Part shown: positions 1 to 9,145 of the stretch, one piece after another
How the letters are laid out: each line of letters opens with the position of its first letter
Numbering within the stretch: position 1 is the first letter of the stretch
DNA from: Candidatus Competibacteraceae bacterium
GTDB taxonomy: Bacteria; Pseudomonadota; Gammaproteobacteria; Competibacterales; Competibacteraceae
Length of the DNA stretch: 58,768 nt
Assembly: GCA_003989075.1 (NCBI GenBank)
Contig: RXIX01000007.1
Coordinates: 1-58,768 of the forward strand
Direction: 5' to 3'
The notes under the pieces: generated by a model
The model's input: only the letters and a program-made list of their open reading frames with translations
Database searches by the model: none
Told to the model about the DNA's origin: nothing
Position numbers and translations under genes: made by a program

Positions 1-11
1 ACCGCCGTGCC

Positions 12-1883
12 ATGGCCACTCCATACACTCTGAATCAATATCCCTGGTGGAAATACCTGCTCATCGGGCTGGTAATGCTCTGGGGACTGCTTTTTGCGCT
101 GCCCAATCTGTTTGGCGAAGACCCGGCGGTGCAGATCTCCGGCACCCGCGAAACCATCCAGATCGATGCCGCTCTGCGTGACCGGGTAGTCGGCCTGCTT
201 GATGCCGACCGCCTGTCCTACAAGCGCACGGAACTGGAAAACGGGCGTCTGCTAATCCGCTTTGCTGACTCGGAACTGCAGCTCAAGGCTGCCGATATCC
301 TCAAGGACCGCCTTGGCCGCGATTACGTCGTGGCCCTGAACCTTGCCTCGGCAGCCCCGGGTTTCATGCGCGCGCTCGGCCTGAATCCGATGTATCTCGG
401 TCTAGACCTGCGCGGCGGCGTGCATTTCCTGATGCAAGTGGATATGGACGCCACCGTCAAGCAGATCGAGGACAGCTACGTTGACGAAATTCGCAGCCAG
501 TTGCGCAATGACAAGGTGCTGTATGCCTCAGTCGGACGCGCGGCCGGCGGTGGTGTGCGGGTCGAGTTCAAGGACGGCGCCGAGCGCGACAAGGCCGCTA
601 CGCTGCTGCGCAAGAACCTGTCCAACCTGACCCAGAGCGAGCCCGATGCGCTCAGCCTGCTGCTCAAGCTCAGCGAGCCTGAGATCAAGGAAAAGCGCGA
701 TTTTGCCCTGCAGCAGAACATCACCACTCTGCGCAACCGGGTCAATGAACTCGGCGTCGCCGAACCCATCATCCAGCAGCAGGGTGCTGACCGCATCGTC
801 GTGCAGTTGCCCGGCGTGCAGGATACTGCCCGCGCCAAGGAAATCCTCGGCGCGACCGCCACGCTGGAATTCCGCCTCGCTGACGAGGAAAACGACTGGG
901 ATCAGGCCGCCAGCAGCGGGCGCATTCCGGTCAACTCACGCCTGTACAAGGATCGCAACGGCCGGCCGGTGCTGCTGCAAAAGCGGGTGATGCTGACCGG
1001 CGACTCGATCGTCGACGCCGCTTCCGGACTCGACCAGCAAAGCGGCGGCGCGGCGGTGTTCGTCACCCTGGATGGCAAGGGCGCCAAGCGCTTCGAGGAC
1101 GCCACCAAGGACAATATCGGCAAGCGCATGGGCGTGGTGTTCATCGAAAACAAGACCGAAACCAAGCGCATCAACGGTGAGCTGAAAAAGACCGCCTACA
1201 CCGTCGAGGAAGTGATCAACGTCGCCACCATCCGCGACCGCCTCAGCCGGCGCTTCCAGATCACCGGGCTGGACAGCACCCGCGAAGCCCGCAATCTGGC
1301 GCTGCTGCTGCGCGCCGGCGCCCTGGCCAGCCCGATTGAAATCATCGAGGAACGCACCGTCGGCCCGAGCGCAGGCAAGGAAAACATCACCCAGGGCTTC
1401 AACGCCGCGGCGCTTTCACTGCTGGTGATCGCCGCATTCATGACCTGGCGCTATAACCGCTTTGGGCTTATCGCCAGCGCCGCGCTGGCCGCCAACGTGG
1501 TGCTGCTGGTGGCGGCGCTGTCGATGCTGCAGGCCACGCTCACCCTGCCTGGCATTGCCGGCATCGTCCTGACCATGGGCATGGCAGTCGATGCCAACGT
1601 ACTGATCTATGAACGTATCCGTGAAGAATTGCGGAACGGCAACACCCCGCAGGCAGCGATTCACGCCGGTTTCGACCGGGCCTTCGACACCATTCTCGAC
1701 TCCAATCTAACCACGCTGATCGCCGCGATCATGCTGTTTGGCTTCGGCACCGGCCCGATCAAGGGCTTCGCGGTTACCCTCAGTATCGGCATCATGACCT
1801 CGATGTTCACCGCGGTCACCGGGTCGCGGGCGCTGGTGAATCTTCTTTACGGCGGCCGCAAGCTGCAAACCCTGTCGGTCTGA
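12..1883 (+). CDS. secD: SecD, protein translocase subunit
   Basis: Inner-membrane subunit of the SecDF(-YajC) complex, which uses the proton gradient to help pull exported proteins across after SecA/SecYEG translocation. The 623 residues match the family length (about 615). One N-terminal membrane segment (about residues 13-31) precedes a large periplasmic region. The conserved YLGLDLRGGVHF block is near residue 127, and five further membrane segments fill the last 170 residues, with the MGMAVDANVLIYERIREE block typical of SecD TM4. The ATG lies 11 bases into the window, so the promoter and any yajC/tgt upstream are outside it. secF follows after 19 bases, indicating an operon. Confidence 0.97.
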   Translation: MATPYTLNQYPWWKYLLIGLVMLWGLLFALPNLFGEDPAVQISGTRETIQIDAALRDRVVGLLDADRLSYKRTELENGRLLIRFADSELQLKAADILKDRLGRDYVVALNLASAAPGFMRALGLNPMYLGLDLRGGVHFLMQVDMDATVKQIEDSYVDEIRSQLRNDKVLYASVGRAAGGGVRVEFKDGAERDKAATLLRKNLSNLTQSEPDALSLLLKLSEPEIKEKRDFALQQNITTLRNRVNELGVAEPIIQQQGADRIVVQLPGVQDTARAKEILGATATLEFRLADEENDWDQAASSGRIPVNSRLYKDRNGRPVLLQKRVMLTGDSIVDAASGLDQQSGGAAVFVTLDGKGAKRFEDATKDNIGKRMGVVFIENKTETKRINGELKKTAYTVEEVINVATIRDRLSRRFQITGLDSTREARNLALLLRAGALASPIEIIEERTVGPSAGKENITQGFNAAALSLLVIAAFMTWRYNRFGLIASAALAANVVLLVAALSMLQATLTLPGIAGIVLTMGMAVDANVLIYERIREELRNGNTPQAAIHAGFDRAFDTILDSNLTTLIAAIMLFGFGTGPIKGFAVTLSIGIMTSMFTAVTGSRALVNLLYGGRKLQTLSV

Positions 1884-1902
1884 GCGCGCAAGGACAACCG
1901 CC

Positions 1903-2841
1903 ATGTGGAAATTCGACTTTTACAACACGAAAATCGACTTCATGCGCTGGCGCAGGCTGGCGATGGGCTGGTCGATCGCGGTGCTGCTGATCGCGGTGGG
2001 CTCACTGCTGATCCGGGGCATGAACCTGGGGCTGGACTTCACCGGCGGCACGGTGATCGAGGTACAGTACCCGCAGCCGGTGGAAATCCCCACGGTGCGC
2101 GCAACTCTGGCCGGAGCCGGTTTCGGCGATGCCCAGACCCAGCACTTTGGCACCGTCCGTGAGGTGCTAATCCGCATTCCACCGCATGATCAGCGCAATG
2201 CCGCCACCCTGAGCAACGAGGTGCTGCATGCCCTGCAGGCCGCGCCCGACGGCAGCGGCGCAACTCTGGTGCGCGCCGAGTTCGTCGGCCCGCAGGTAGG
2301 TCAGGAACTGGTGGAACAGGGCGGCCTGGCGGCGCTGGGCGCACTGGCTGGCATTCTGGTCTACGTCATGTTCCGCTTTGAATGGCGTCTGGCGGTGGGC
2401 ACCATCGCCGCGACCGTGCATGACGTGCTCTTTACCATCGGCTGGTTCTCGCTGTTTCAGATTGAATTCGACCTGACCGTGCTGGCGGCGGTGCTGGCGG
2501 TGATCGGCTACTCGGTTAACGATACTGTGGTCGTGCTGGACCGCATCCGCGAGAACTTCCGCAAGCGGCGTAAGGGCACAGTGGTCGAGATCATGAACGG
2601 TTCGATCAACGAAACCCTGTCGCGCACCACCATGACCAGCTTCGTGACCCTGCTCTCGGTGATCGTGCTGTACTTCTTTGGTGGCACGGTGATGCGCGGC
2701 TTCTCCATCGCCATGATCATCGGCATTGTCGTCGGCACCTATTCGTCGATCTACATCGCCAGCGCTACGGCCCTGTACCTGGGCATCAGCCGCGAGGATC
2801 TGCTGCCCCGCGCCAAGGAAGCGACGGACGAACAACCCTGA
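1903..2841 (+). CDS. secF: SecF, protein translocase subunit
   Basis: Partner of SecD in the SecDF proton-driven secretion factor. The 312 residues have one N-terminal membrane helix (about 20-40), the GLDFTGGTVIEV block in the short periplasmic P1 domain, and a five-helix C-terminal RND-like region with GYSVNDTVVVLDRIRENFR. The ATG is 19 bases after the secD stop, preceded by an AAGGACA-type ribosome-binding site. Length and motif order are those of gammaproteobacterial SecF, and nothing is missing. Confidence 0.97.
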   Translation: MWKFDFYNTKIDFMRWRRLAMGWSIAVLLIAVGSLLIRGMNLGLDFTGGTVIEVQYPQPVEIPTVRATLAGAGFGDAQTQHFGTVREVLIRIPPHDQRNAATLSNEVLHALQAAPDGSGATLVRAEFVGPQVGQELVEQGGLAALGALAGILVYVMFRFEWRLAVGTIAATVHDVLFTIGWFSLFQIEFDLTVLAAVLAVIGYSVNDTVVVLDRIRENFRKRRKGTVVEIMNGSINETLSRTTMTSFVTLLSVIVLYFFGGTVMRGFSIAMIIGIVVGTYSSIYIASATALYLGISREDLLPRAKEATDEQP

Positions 2842-2899
2842 GACCACGACCGGGACCTCCGAGTGGGTCCCGACGCCGCAGCTACCGCGCTCTGCAGCC

Positions 2900-3217
2900 T
2901 CAGCGCGGATTACGCGTCTCGCTGATTGGATCAGGATCATCAAGGCGCGCTTCCACCTGATGATCGTGCGTGCTGTCCGGGCCGTGCAGCAGATCGCTCT
3001 CCACACCGCGAATGACCAGGCGGGCCCAGACCGTAGCCGCCAGCCACAGCAGCACGCCCCCCAGCAGCAGCCCTGCGCTGCTGTCAGCAAGGCCATAAGC
3101 GATGGCGGCCAGACTGGCCAGCCAGAACACGCCAATCGGCGCTGCCGTATGCGCTGCAGCACCGTAGTGCACAACAGCAGCCGGCGGAGCCAGCAAAGCG
3201 ACCAGGGTTCTCTTCAT
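2900..3217 (-). CDS. small membrane protein, unknown function
   Basis: A 105-residue protein convergent with secF. I chose the ATG at 3217 because GGAGGAACC sits just upstream, whereas the longer open frame to 3358 has no such site. The sequence starts MKRTLVALLAPPAAVV and is hydrophobic over about residues 3-80 (two or three membrane helices, with GVFWLASLAAIAYGLADS and AGLLLGGVLLWLAATVWARL). The tail is short, charged and soluble. I do not recognise a named family with certainty; the layout resembles small inner-membrane proteins of unknown role. The good Shine-Dalgarno and clean hydrophobic pattern support a real gene. Confidence 0.65.
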   Translation of the reverse strand: MKRTLVALLAPPAAVVHYGAAAHTAAPIGVFWLASLAAIAYGLADSSAGLLLGGVLLWLAATVWARLVIRGVESDLLHGPDSTHDHQVEARLDDPDPISETRNPR

Positions 3218-3459
3218 GACATGGTTCCTCCACGGGATTTGGCTTAAAGTAATAGCCTGGGATTTGAGGGCAACGGGGCAATTTAAGATGCCACGCGGGT
3301 TCCCGGCCCTCGCACAACAATAGCCGCAAATGACCGCGCCCGCCCGGCCCCGCTCCATGCATGCGGTTCCCCGCCCGGCGACTGCCGCGAAATTCAGCGG
3401 CGCGGTCGCACGAAACGCACTACGATCCCCTAATGATTCTCATGCCGTAGGAGGCCTGC

Positions 3460-4623
3460 ATGAACATCAAGAAAGCGTTGGTGGTGGACGATTCCAAGGT
3501 CGCCCACCTGACCTTGCGCAAACTGCTGCTGGAACGCAGCATCGAAGTAGACTGGGTTGGGTCGGGCGAGGACTGCATCAAGTATCTGGACAACAAATGC
3601 CCCGACATTATCTTCATGGACGTGATGATGCCCGGCATGGATGGTTTCGAAACCAGCCGCGCCATCACCAGCCAGAGTCGTTCAGGCGCCGCACCGATTG
3701 TCATGTGCTCGGCCAACGCCACCGATGAAGACAAGCGCGATGCCAAGGACAGTGGCGCAGTCGGTTTTCTTTCCAAGCCCTACACCCCGGATCAGCTCGA
3801 TGCGGTGCTGGCCATGGTCGACACCGGAACCGGCGCTATTGCCATTGAGGAAACAACGACGCCGACGATGCCCAAGCCGCTGATCGTCGAGAAGGAAGCA
3901 CCCGCTGCACCCGCACCCGCACCCGCACCGACGCCTGCGCCAAGCCGCGCACCGCTCAGCCTGGAACCCGCCATCAGCGGCGGCGAGGTCGAACAGATCG
4001 CCGAGCGCGTCGCCTGGGCTGCCGCCGAAAAGGTGTCGCGCGACATCATCCAGGAAATGGTGCCCAACCTGACCCGTGAGATCGCCATGCAGGCTGCCCG
4101 CGGCGTCGCCGAGGATCTGGGCCGGCGGGCCGCGCATGCTGCCGTACGGGCTGCACAGGAAGCGGCCAAGCAGGTCGCGACCGAAATAGCCCGTGGCACT
4201 GCCGAGAAAACCGCGCGCTCCGCCGCACAGGAAAGTGCCCGCGCCGTGGCCGAGCAGGCCGCCCGCGAAGTCAGCGAAGGCGTATCGCAGCGCAATGTCG
4301 CCCGCGGCCTGGAAATGAACCGCGACGAGCTGCTCAAGGAAATCGAGACCCAGGTCGGTCGCCAGGCCCGGGAAGCACTCGGCATGCTGACCGGATCGGC
4401 GGAGTTCAAGCAGCAGGTGGTCCAAATCGTGCGCAGCGGCATCCAGCCGGTGATCGAGACCATCGCGCGCGAAACCGCCGAGCGCACCGTACAGCAGTCC
4501 GGCCAGCAGTCCGGTGCCGACAGCGCCTCGGCCTCGCGGGCCACCCTGGCGCTGGTCGTGGGCCTTATCGCCCTGCTCGGCGCCGGCGCGGCTATTGTCG
4601 GCGCCGTGCTCAAACTGTTCTAG
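3460..4623 (+). CDS. response regulator with alanine-rich coiled coil and C-terminal membrane anchor
   Basis: Residues 1-122 are a complete CheY-like receiver: acidic pair D10/D11, phospho-acceptor D54 in IIFMDVMMPG, and K106 in LSKPY. After a Pro/Ala/Thr linker (about 130-165), residues 170-350 form a highly alanine-rich, charged amphipathic region with repeated AA..VA.EIARGTAEK-type units, predicted to be a long helix or coiled coil. The last 25 residues (ATLALVVGLIALLGAGAAIVGAVLKLF-like) are a single hydrophobic helix at the very C-terminus, so the protein looks tail-anchored. TAGGAGG lies 5 bases before the ATG. No histidine kinase is adjacent. No DNA-binding output domain is present; signalling presumably occurs at the membrane by protein contact (inference). 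Confidence 0.8.
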   Translation: MNIKKALVVDDSKVAHLTLRKLLLERSIEVDWVGSGEDCIKYLDNKCPDIIFMDVMMPGMDGFETSRAITSQSRSGAAPIVMCSANATDEDKRDAKDSGAVGFLSKPYTPDQLDAVLAMVDTGTGAIAIEETTTPTMPKPLIVEKEAPAAPAPAPAPTPAPSRAPLSLEPAISGGEVEQIAERVAWAAAEKVSRDIIQEMVPNLTREIAMQAARGVAEDLGRRAAHAAVRAAQEAAKQVATEIARGTAEKTARSAAQESARAVAEQAAREVSEGVSQRNVARGLEMNRDELLKEIETQVGRQAREALGMLTGSAEFKQQVVQIVRSGIQPVIETIARETAERTVQQSGQQSGADSASASRATLALVVGLIALLGAGAAIVGAVLKLF

Positions 4624-4682
4624 GCTGCCACCGCCGCGCCCGGTGGCAAGGCGCGGCGGCCATTGACCCTGCCGAGACACCC

Positions 4683-6428
4683 GTGCACCCATTCCCTGCC
4701 TTGCGATCCATGCGATTCATCCATCTGCCGTGGGTGCTGCTGGGTCTGCTGCTCCTGCTGCGCGCCGCCGGAGCCGAACCGGCGCTCTACAATGCCCGCG
4801 ACCGTCTGCACCCGGTGCTGGCCAGCCAGGGCATGGTGGTCAGTCAGGAAGCGCGCGCCAGCCAGATCGGTCTGGATATCCTGCGCCAGGGTGGCAATGC
4901 CGTCGATGCGGCGGTAGCGGTCGGTTTTGCCCTGGCCGTCACGCTGCCGCAGGCCGGCAATCTCGGTGGCGGCGGTTTCCTGCTCAGCTACGATGCCGCC
5001 ACACAGCACAGCGAAGCGATCGACTTTCGCGAAACCGCACCGGCGGCCGCCCGTCGCGATCTCTACCTGAACGCGCAGGGCGAGGTGGATACCGCCCGCA
5101 TCCGCTACAGCCATCAGTCGGCAGGCGTGCCGGGCACGGTGGCCGGACTGGCGCTGGCGCATGCCCGCCATGGACATCTGCCCTGGCGACAACTGGTCGA
5201 ACCGGCGGCGCGGATGGCGCGGCAGGGCCTCGTAGTCGATACCGAACTGGCACAATCGCTGCGCAACGCCCACGGCCATCTGGCACCCTGGCCGGCGAGC
5301 CGCGCCATTTTCCTCAAGGCTGATGGTAGCGCCTATGCGCCCGGCGATACCCTGGTACAGGCTGATCTGGCCGCCTCACTGCAACAGATCGCCGAACACG
5401 GTCCCGATGCGTTCTACCGAGGCACGATCGGGCAGCAACTGGTCGCCGATCAGCAGGCGCATCAGGGCCTGATCAGCCTGGACGACCTGAAGAACTACCG
5501 GGCCATCGTGCGCGAACCAGTGCGCGGCCAGTATCGCGGCTACGCGATCGTCACCATGCCGCCGCCCAGTTCTGGCGGCGTGCATCTGGTGCAGATGCTC
5601 AATATCCTGGAAACCTGGCCGCTGGCCGAACTCGGCCATAACAGCGCCGCCACGATTCACCGCATGGCCGAGGCGATGAAACTCGCCTATGCCGATCGCA
5701 GCGAATATCTCGGCGATCCCGATTTCGTCAGCGTGCCGGTAGCCGGCCTGACCAGCAAAGCCTACGCCCGGCAACTGGCAGCGCAGATCGATCCACAACG
5801 GGCACGGCCTGCGGCAGGCATCAAGCCCGGCCAGCCGCCAGGCGCGGAAAGCACCCAGACCACCCACTACTCGATCATGGATCGTGATGGCAACGCCGTA
5901 GCCGTCACCTACACCCTCAACCTCGCCTATGGCTCGGGCATCGTCGCTGCCGGCACCGGCATCCTGCTCAATAACGAGATGGACGATTTCGCTGCCAAGC
6001 CTGGCGCACCTAATGCCTTTGGCCTGATCGGCGGCGCCGCCAACGCCGTCGCGCCCGGCAAGCGCCCGCTCAGCTCAATGACCCCAACGCTGGTATTCAA
6101 GGACGGGCAGGTGCTGCTGGTCACCGGCAGCCCCGGCGGCAGCCGCATCATCACCACGGTGCTGCAGATCGTGCTCAACACCATCGATCACGGTCTGAAC
6201 ATCGCCGAGGCCACGGTAGCGCCGCGCGTGCATCATCAGTGGCTGCCGGACGAATTGCGCGTCGAGGAAGGACTCAGCCCGGACACCCTGCGCCTGCTCA
6301 AGGAGCTGGGCCATACGGTGGTGGTGCAGGACACCATGGGCAGTACCCAGAGCATCGTACATACGCCCAGCGGTCTGCAGGGCTTTCCCGACAGCCGCCA
6401 GCCGGGTGGCCGGGCTGCGGGCTATTGA
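4683..6428 (+). CDS. ggt: gamma-glutamyltranspeptidase (glutathione hydrolase)
   Basis: Secreted enzyme that cleaves the gamma-glutamyl bond of glutathione and transfers or hydrolyses the glutamyl group. The proenzyme self-cleaves into large and small subunits. A signal peptide is evident after the ATG at 4710 (MRFIHLPWVLLGLLLLLRAAGA), so this ATG may be the true start rather than the GTG at 4683. The nucleophile is the first threonine of TTHYSIMDRDGNAVAVTYTL (T393 counted from the GTG). The LLNNEMDDF, KRPLSSMTPT and GSPGGSRIITT blocks of the active site follow in order. The 581 residues match the family. It is 59 bases after the response regulator on the same strand and probably separately transcribed. 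Confidence 0.95.
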   Translation: MHPFPALRSMRFIHLPWVLLGLLLLLRAAGAEPALYNARDRLHPVLASQGMVVSQEARASQIGLDILRQGGNAVDAAVAVGFALAVTLPQAGNLGGGGFLLSYDAATQHSEAIDFRETAPAAARRDLYLNAQGEVDTARIRYSHQSAGVPGTVAGLALAHARHGHLPWRQLVEPAARMARQGLVVDTELAQSLRNAHGHLAPWPASRAIFLKADGSAYAPGDTLVQADLAASLQQIAEHGPDAFYRGTIGQQLVADQQAHQGLISLDDLKNYRAIVREPVRGQYRGYAIVTMPPPSSGGVHLVQMLNILETWPLAELGHNSAATIHRMAEAMKLAYADRSEYLGDPDFVSVPVAGLTSKAYARQLAAQIDPQRARPAAGIKPGQPPGAESTQTTHYSIMDRDGNAVAVTYTLNLAYGSGIVAAGTGILLNNEMDDFAAKPGAPNAFGLIGGAANAVAPGKRPLSSMTPTLVFKDGQVLLVTGSPGGSRIITTVLQIVLNTIDHGLNIAEATVAPRVHHQWLPDELRVEEGLSPDTLRLLKELGHTVVVQDTMGSTQSIVHTPSGLQGFPDSRQPGGRAAGY

Positions 6429-6592
6429 CCCCGACTCGTACCGGGCCGCGTGGCTAACTCGACAGCCCCAAGGGCTTGTGGTTAGACTCCAGCATTCGCC
6501 CGCTCACCGTCCGTTCCGTCGTCCCGGCCCCGTATCCGGTACGATCCGCCGCGGCGGCGACCTTCCGATTCCGCATTTTCAGGTATGCACGC

Positions 6593-7783
6593 TTGAACGC
6601 CGATTTTCAACGCATCAAACGCCTGCCGCCCTACGTCTTCAACATCGTCAACGAATTGAAGGCCCAGGCGCGCGCCCGCGGTGAGGACATCATCGACTTT
6701 GGCATGGGCAACCCTGACCAGCCCACGCCCAAACATATCGTGGATAAGCTGGTCGAAGTCGCCCAGCGCCCGGACACCCACCGCTACTCGGTATCGCGCG
6801 GCATCCCGCGCCTGCGCCGCGCCATCTGCAACTGGTACCAGACCCGCTACGCCGTAGATCTCGACCCCGAGTCCGAGGCCATCGTCACCATCGGTTCCAA
6901 GGAAGGCCTGGCGCATCTGGCGCTGGCGACCCTCGGTCCGGGCGATGCAGTGCTGGTGCCAAACCCGGCCTACCCGATTCATCCCTATGGCTGCGTCATC
7001 GCCGGCGCCGATATCCGCCATGTGCCGCTGCTGCCGGGCGTGGACTTCTTCGCTGAACTGGAAAAGGCCATCAAGGACTCCTGGCCGCGGCCGAAAATGC
7101 TGGTGCTGAACTTCCCGGCCAACCCCACTACACAATGCGTCGAGCTGGAATTCTTCGAGAAGGTCGTCGCCATCGCCCGCGAGCATGAAATCTGGGTGAT
7201 TCACGATCTGGCCTATGCCGACTTGGTGTTCGATGGCTACGTCGCACCCTCGATCCTGCAGGTGCCCGGTGCCAAGGACATCGCCGTGGAATTCTTCACC
7301 CTGTCCAAGAGCTATAACATGCCCGGCTGGCGGGTTGGCTTCATGTGCGGCAATCCGACCCTGGTCGCGGCACTCGGACGGATGAAGTCCTATCTCGACT
7401 ATGGCATGTTCACCCCGATCCAAGTGGCGGCCATCGCCGCACTGGAAGGGCCGCAGGACTGCGTGAGCGAAATCTGCGAGCTGTACCGCAAGCGCCGCGA
7501 CGTGCTCTGCGACGGGCTGAACGCACTCGGCTGGGCAGTGGAAAAACCCAAGGCCACCATGTTCGTCTGGGCACCGATCCCCGAGCCATACCGGCCGCTG
7601 GGCTCGCTGGAGTTCTGCAAGAAACTGCTCGCCGAGGCCAAGGTCGCGGTGTCGCCGGGCATCGGCTTTGGGGCCTATGGCGATGACCATGTCCGCTTTG
7701 GCCTGATCGAAAATGAACACCGCACCCGGCAGGCGCTGCGCGGCATCCGCGAGATGCTGCGCAAAGACAGCCGGGACAGCTAA
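6593..7783 (+). CDS. alaC: alanine aminotransferase AlaC (class I/II PLP enzyme)
   Basis: PLP-dependent fold-type I aminotransferase converting pyruvate plus glutamate to alanine, closely resembling AlaC/YfdZ ([17 protein letters not shown] near the start, [15 protein letters not shown]). The PLP lysine lies in [17 protein letters not shown], the cofactor-binding NFPANPTT and DLAYADLVF blocks are present, and the C-terminal arginine region is [11 protein letters not shown]. The open frame extends to 6476, but the upstream residues do not resemble the family. I place the start at the TTG at 6593 (396 aa) with a weak CAGGT upstream, so the start is uncertain. It is followed by hom after 39 bases, a common pairing in gammaproteobacteria. 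Confidence 0.9.
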   Translation: MNADFQRIKRLPPYVFNIVNELKAQARARGEDIIDFGMGNPDQPTPKHIVDKLVEVAQRPDTHRYSVSRGIPRLRRAICNWYQTRYAVDLDPESEAIVTIGSKEGLAHLALATLGPGDAVLVPNPAYPIHPYGCVIAGADIRHVPLLPGVDFFAELEKAIKDSWPRPKMLVLNFPANPTTQCVELEFFEKVVAIAREHEIWVIHDLAYADLVFDGYVAPSILQVPGAKDIAVEFFTLSKSYNMPGWRVGFMCGNPTLVAALGRMKSYLDYGMFTPIQVAAIAALEGPQDCVSEICELYRKRRDVLCDGLNALGWAVEKPKATMFVWAPIPEPYRPLGSLEFCKKLLAEAKVAVSPGIGFGAYGDDHVRFGLIENEHRTRQALRGIREMLRKDSRDS

Positions 7784-7822
7784 ACCTTTTCCCCTGACGA
7801 CCGCGACCGGAGTTTGAATCCC

Positions 7823-9145
7823 ATGAGTGCATATCCTCCCGTAAAAGTTGGCCTGCTCGGCCTGGGCACGGTCGGCGGCGGCGTCACCCGTGTGCTGGCG
7901 CGCAACGCCGAGGAAATCAGCCGCCGTGCCGGGCGCGAAATCGCCATTACCCACGCCGCTGCCCGCAATCTCGACACCACCACCGCCAACACCGGCGGGA
8001 TGAAACTGACCGGCGAGGCGCTGGAAGTGGTCGATGATCCCGAGGTGTCGATCATTGTTGAACTGATGGGCGGCTATGAACCGGCGCGCAGCCTGGTGCT
8101 GCGGGCGCTGGCCAACGGTAAACATGTGGTCACCGCCAACAAGGCGCTGATCGCCCGGCATGGCAACGAAATCTTCGCCGCCGCGCGCGCCAATGGCGTC
8201 ATGGTCGGCTTCGAGGCGGCGGTCGCCGGCGGCATCCCGATCATCAAGGCGATCCGCGAGGGCCTGGCCGGCAACCGCATCGAATGGGTAGCCGGCATCA
8301 TCAACGGCACCGGCAACTTCATCATGACCGAGATGCGCGACAAGGGCCGCGACTTCCCGGACGTGCTCGCCGAGGCCCAGGCGCTCGGCTATGCCGAAGC
8401 CGATCCGACCTTCGATGTCGAGGGCATCGACGCCGCTCACAAGCTGACCATTCTCGCCTCAATCGCCTTTGGCATTCCGCTGCAGTTCGACAAGGTCTAC
8501 ATCGAAGGTATCAGCCGCATCACCCGCGAAGATGTCGCCTACGCCGAAGAACTCGGCTACCGCATCAAGCACCTCGGCATCGCCTGGCGTGACCAGCACG
8601 GTGCGCAACTGCGGGTGCATCCGACCCTGATCCCGCAACGGCAACTGCTGGCCAGCGTCAATGGGGTGATGAATGCGGTGCTGGTGCAGGGTGATGCCGT
8701 CGGGCAAACCCTTTATTACGGCGCCGGCGCCGGTGCCGACCCGACCGCCTCGGCGGTGGTGGCCGATATCGTCGATGTGGTGCGCACCCTGACCGCTGAT
8801 CCCGACAACCGCGTCCCGCATCTGGCCTTCCAGCCTGATGCCCTGTCCGATCTGCCGGTGCTGCCGATCGAAGAGGTGGAAACCGCCTATTATCTACGCC
8901 TGCAGGCTCTGGATCGCCCCGGTGTGCTGGCCGACGTGACCCGGATCCTCGCTGACCGCGGCATCAGCATTGAGGCGATCCTGCAGAAGGAACCCCTGCC
9001 CGGCGCCAGCGATGCGCAGATCATCCTGCTCACCTATGAGGTCAAGGAGCGCTGGATGAACGAAGCGATTGCCGCCATCGAAGCGCTGGACAGCATCCAT
9101 GCCCCGGTGACCCGGATCCGCCTGGAGCACCTGGGCCTGGAGTGA
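7823..9145 (+). CDS. hom: homoserine dehydrogenase
   Basis: NAD(P)-dependent reduction of aspartate semialdehyde to homoserine, in threonine/methionine/isoleucine synthesis. The Rossmann motif GLLGLGTVGGG is at the N-terminus, then the catalytic-domain blocks VTANKALIARHG, EAAVAGGIPIIKAIREGLAGN, INGTGNFIMTEM and EADPTFDVEGIDAAHKL. A C-terminal ACT domain (about 350-425, LRLQALDRPGVLADVTRIL) provides feedback regulation. The ATG at 7823 has GGAG 10 bases upstream; the in-frame TTG at 7814 is less likely. Unlike the usual hom-thrC order, thrC does not follow; the next gene overlaps the hom stop by one base. Confidence 0.96.
   Translation: MSAYPPVKVGLLGLGTVGGGVTRVLARNAEEISRRAGREIAITHAAARNLDTTTANTGGMKLTGEALEVVDDPEVSIIVELMGGYEPARSLVLRALANGKHVVTANKALIARHGNEIFAAARANGVMVGFEAAVAGGIPIIKAIREGLAGNRIEWVAGIINGTGNFIMTEMRDKGRDFPDVLAEAQALGYAEADPTFDVEGIDAAHKLTILASIAFGIPLQFDKVYIEGISRITREDVAYAEELGYRIKHLGIAWRDQHGAQLRVHPTLIPQRQLLASVNGVMNAVLVQGDAVGQTLYYGAGAGADPTASAVVADIVDVVRTLTADPDNRVPHLAFQPDALSDLPVLPIEEVETAYYLRLQALDRPGVLADVTRILADRGISIEAILQKEPLPGASDAQIILLTYEVKERWMNEAIAAIEALDSIHAPVTRIRLEHLGLE

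Noticed and set aside
6482-8440. Very long minus-strand open frame (652 codons) opposite alaC and hom
   Set aside because: It is antisense to two genes with clear family motifs; composition is low-complexity His/Gln/Asp/Gly-rich as expected for a shadow frame in high-GC DNA, and no ribosome-binding site or domain is visible.
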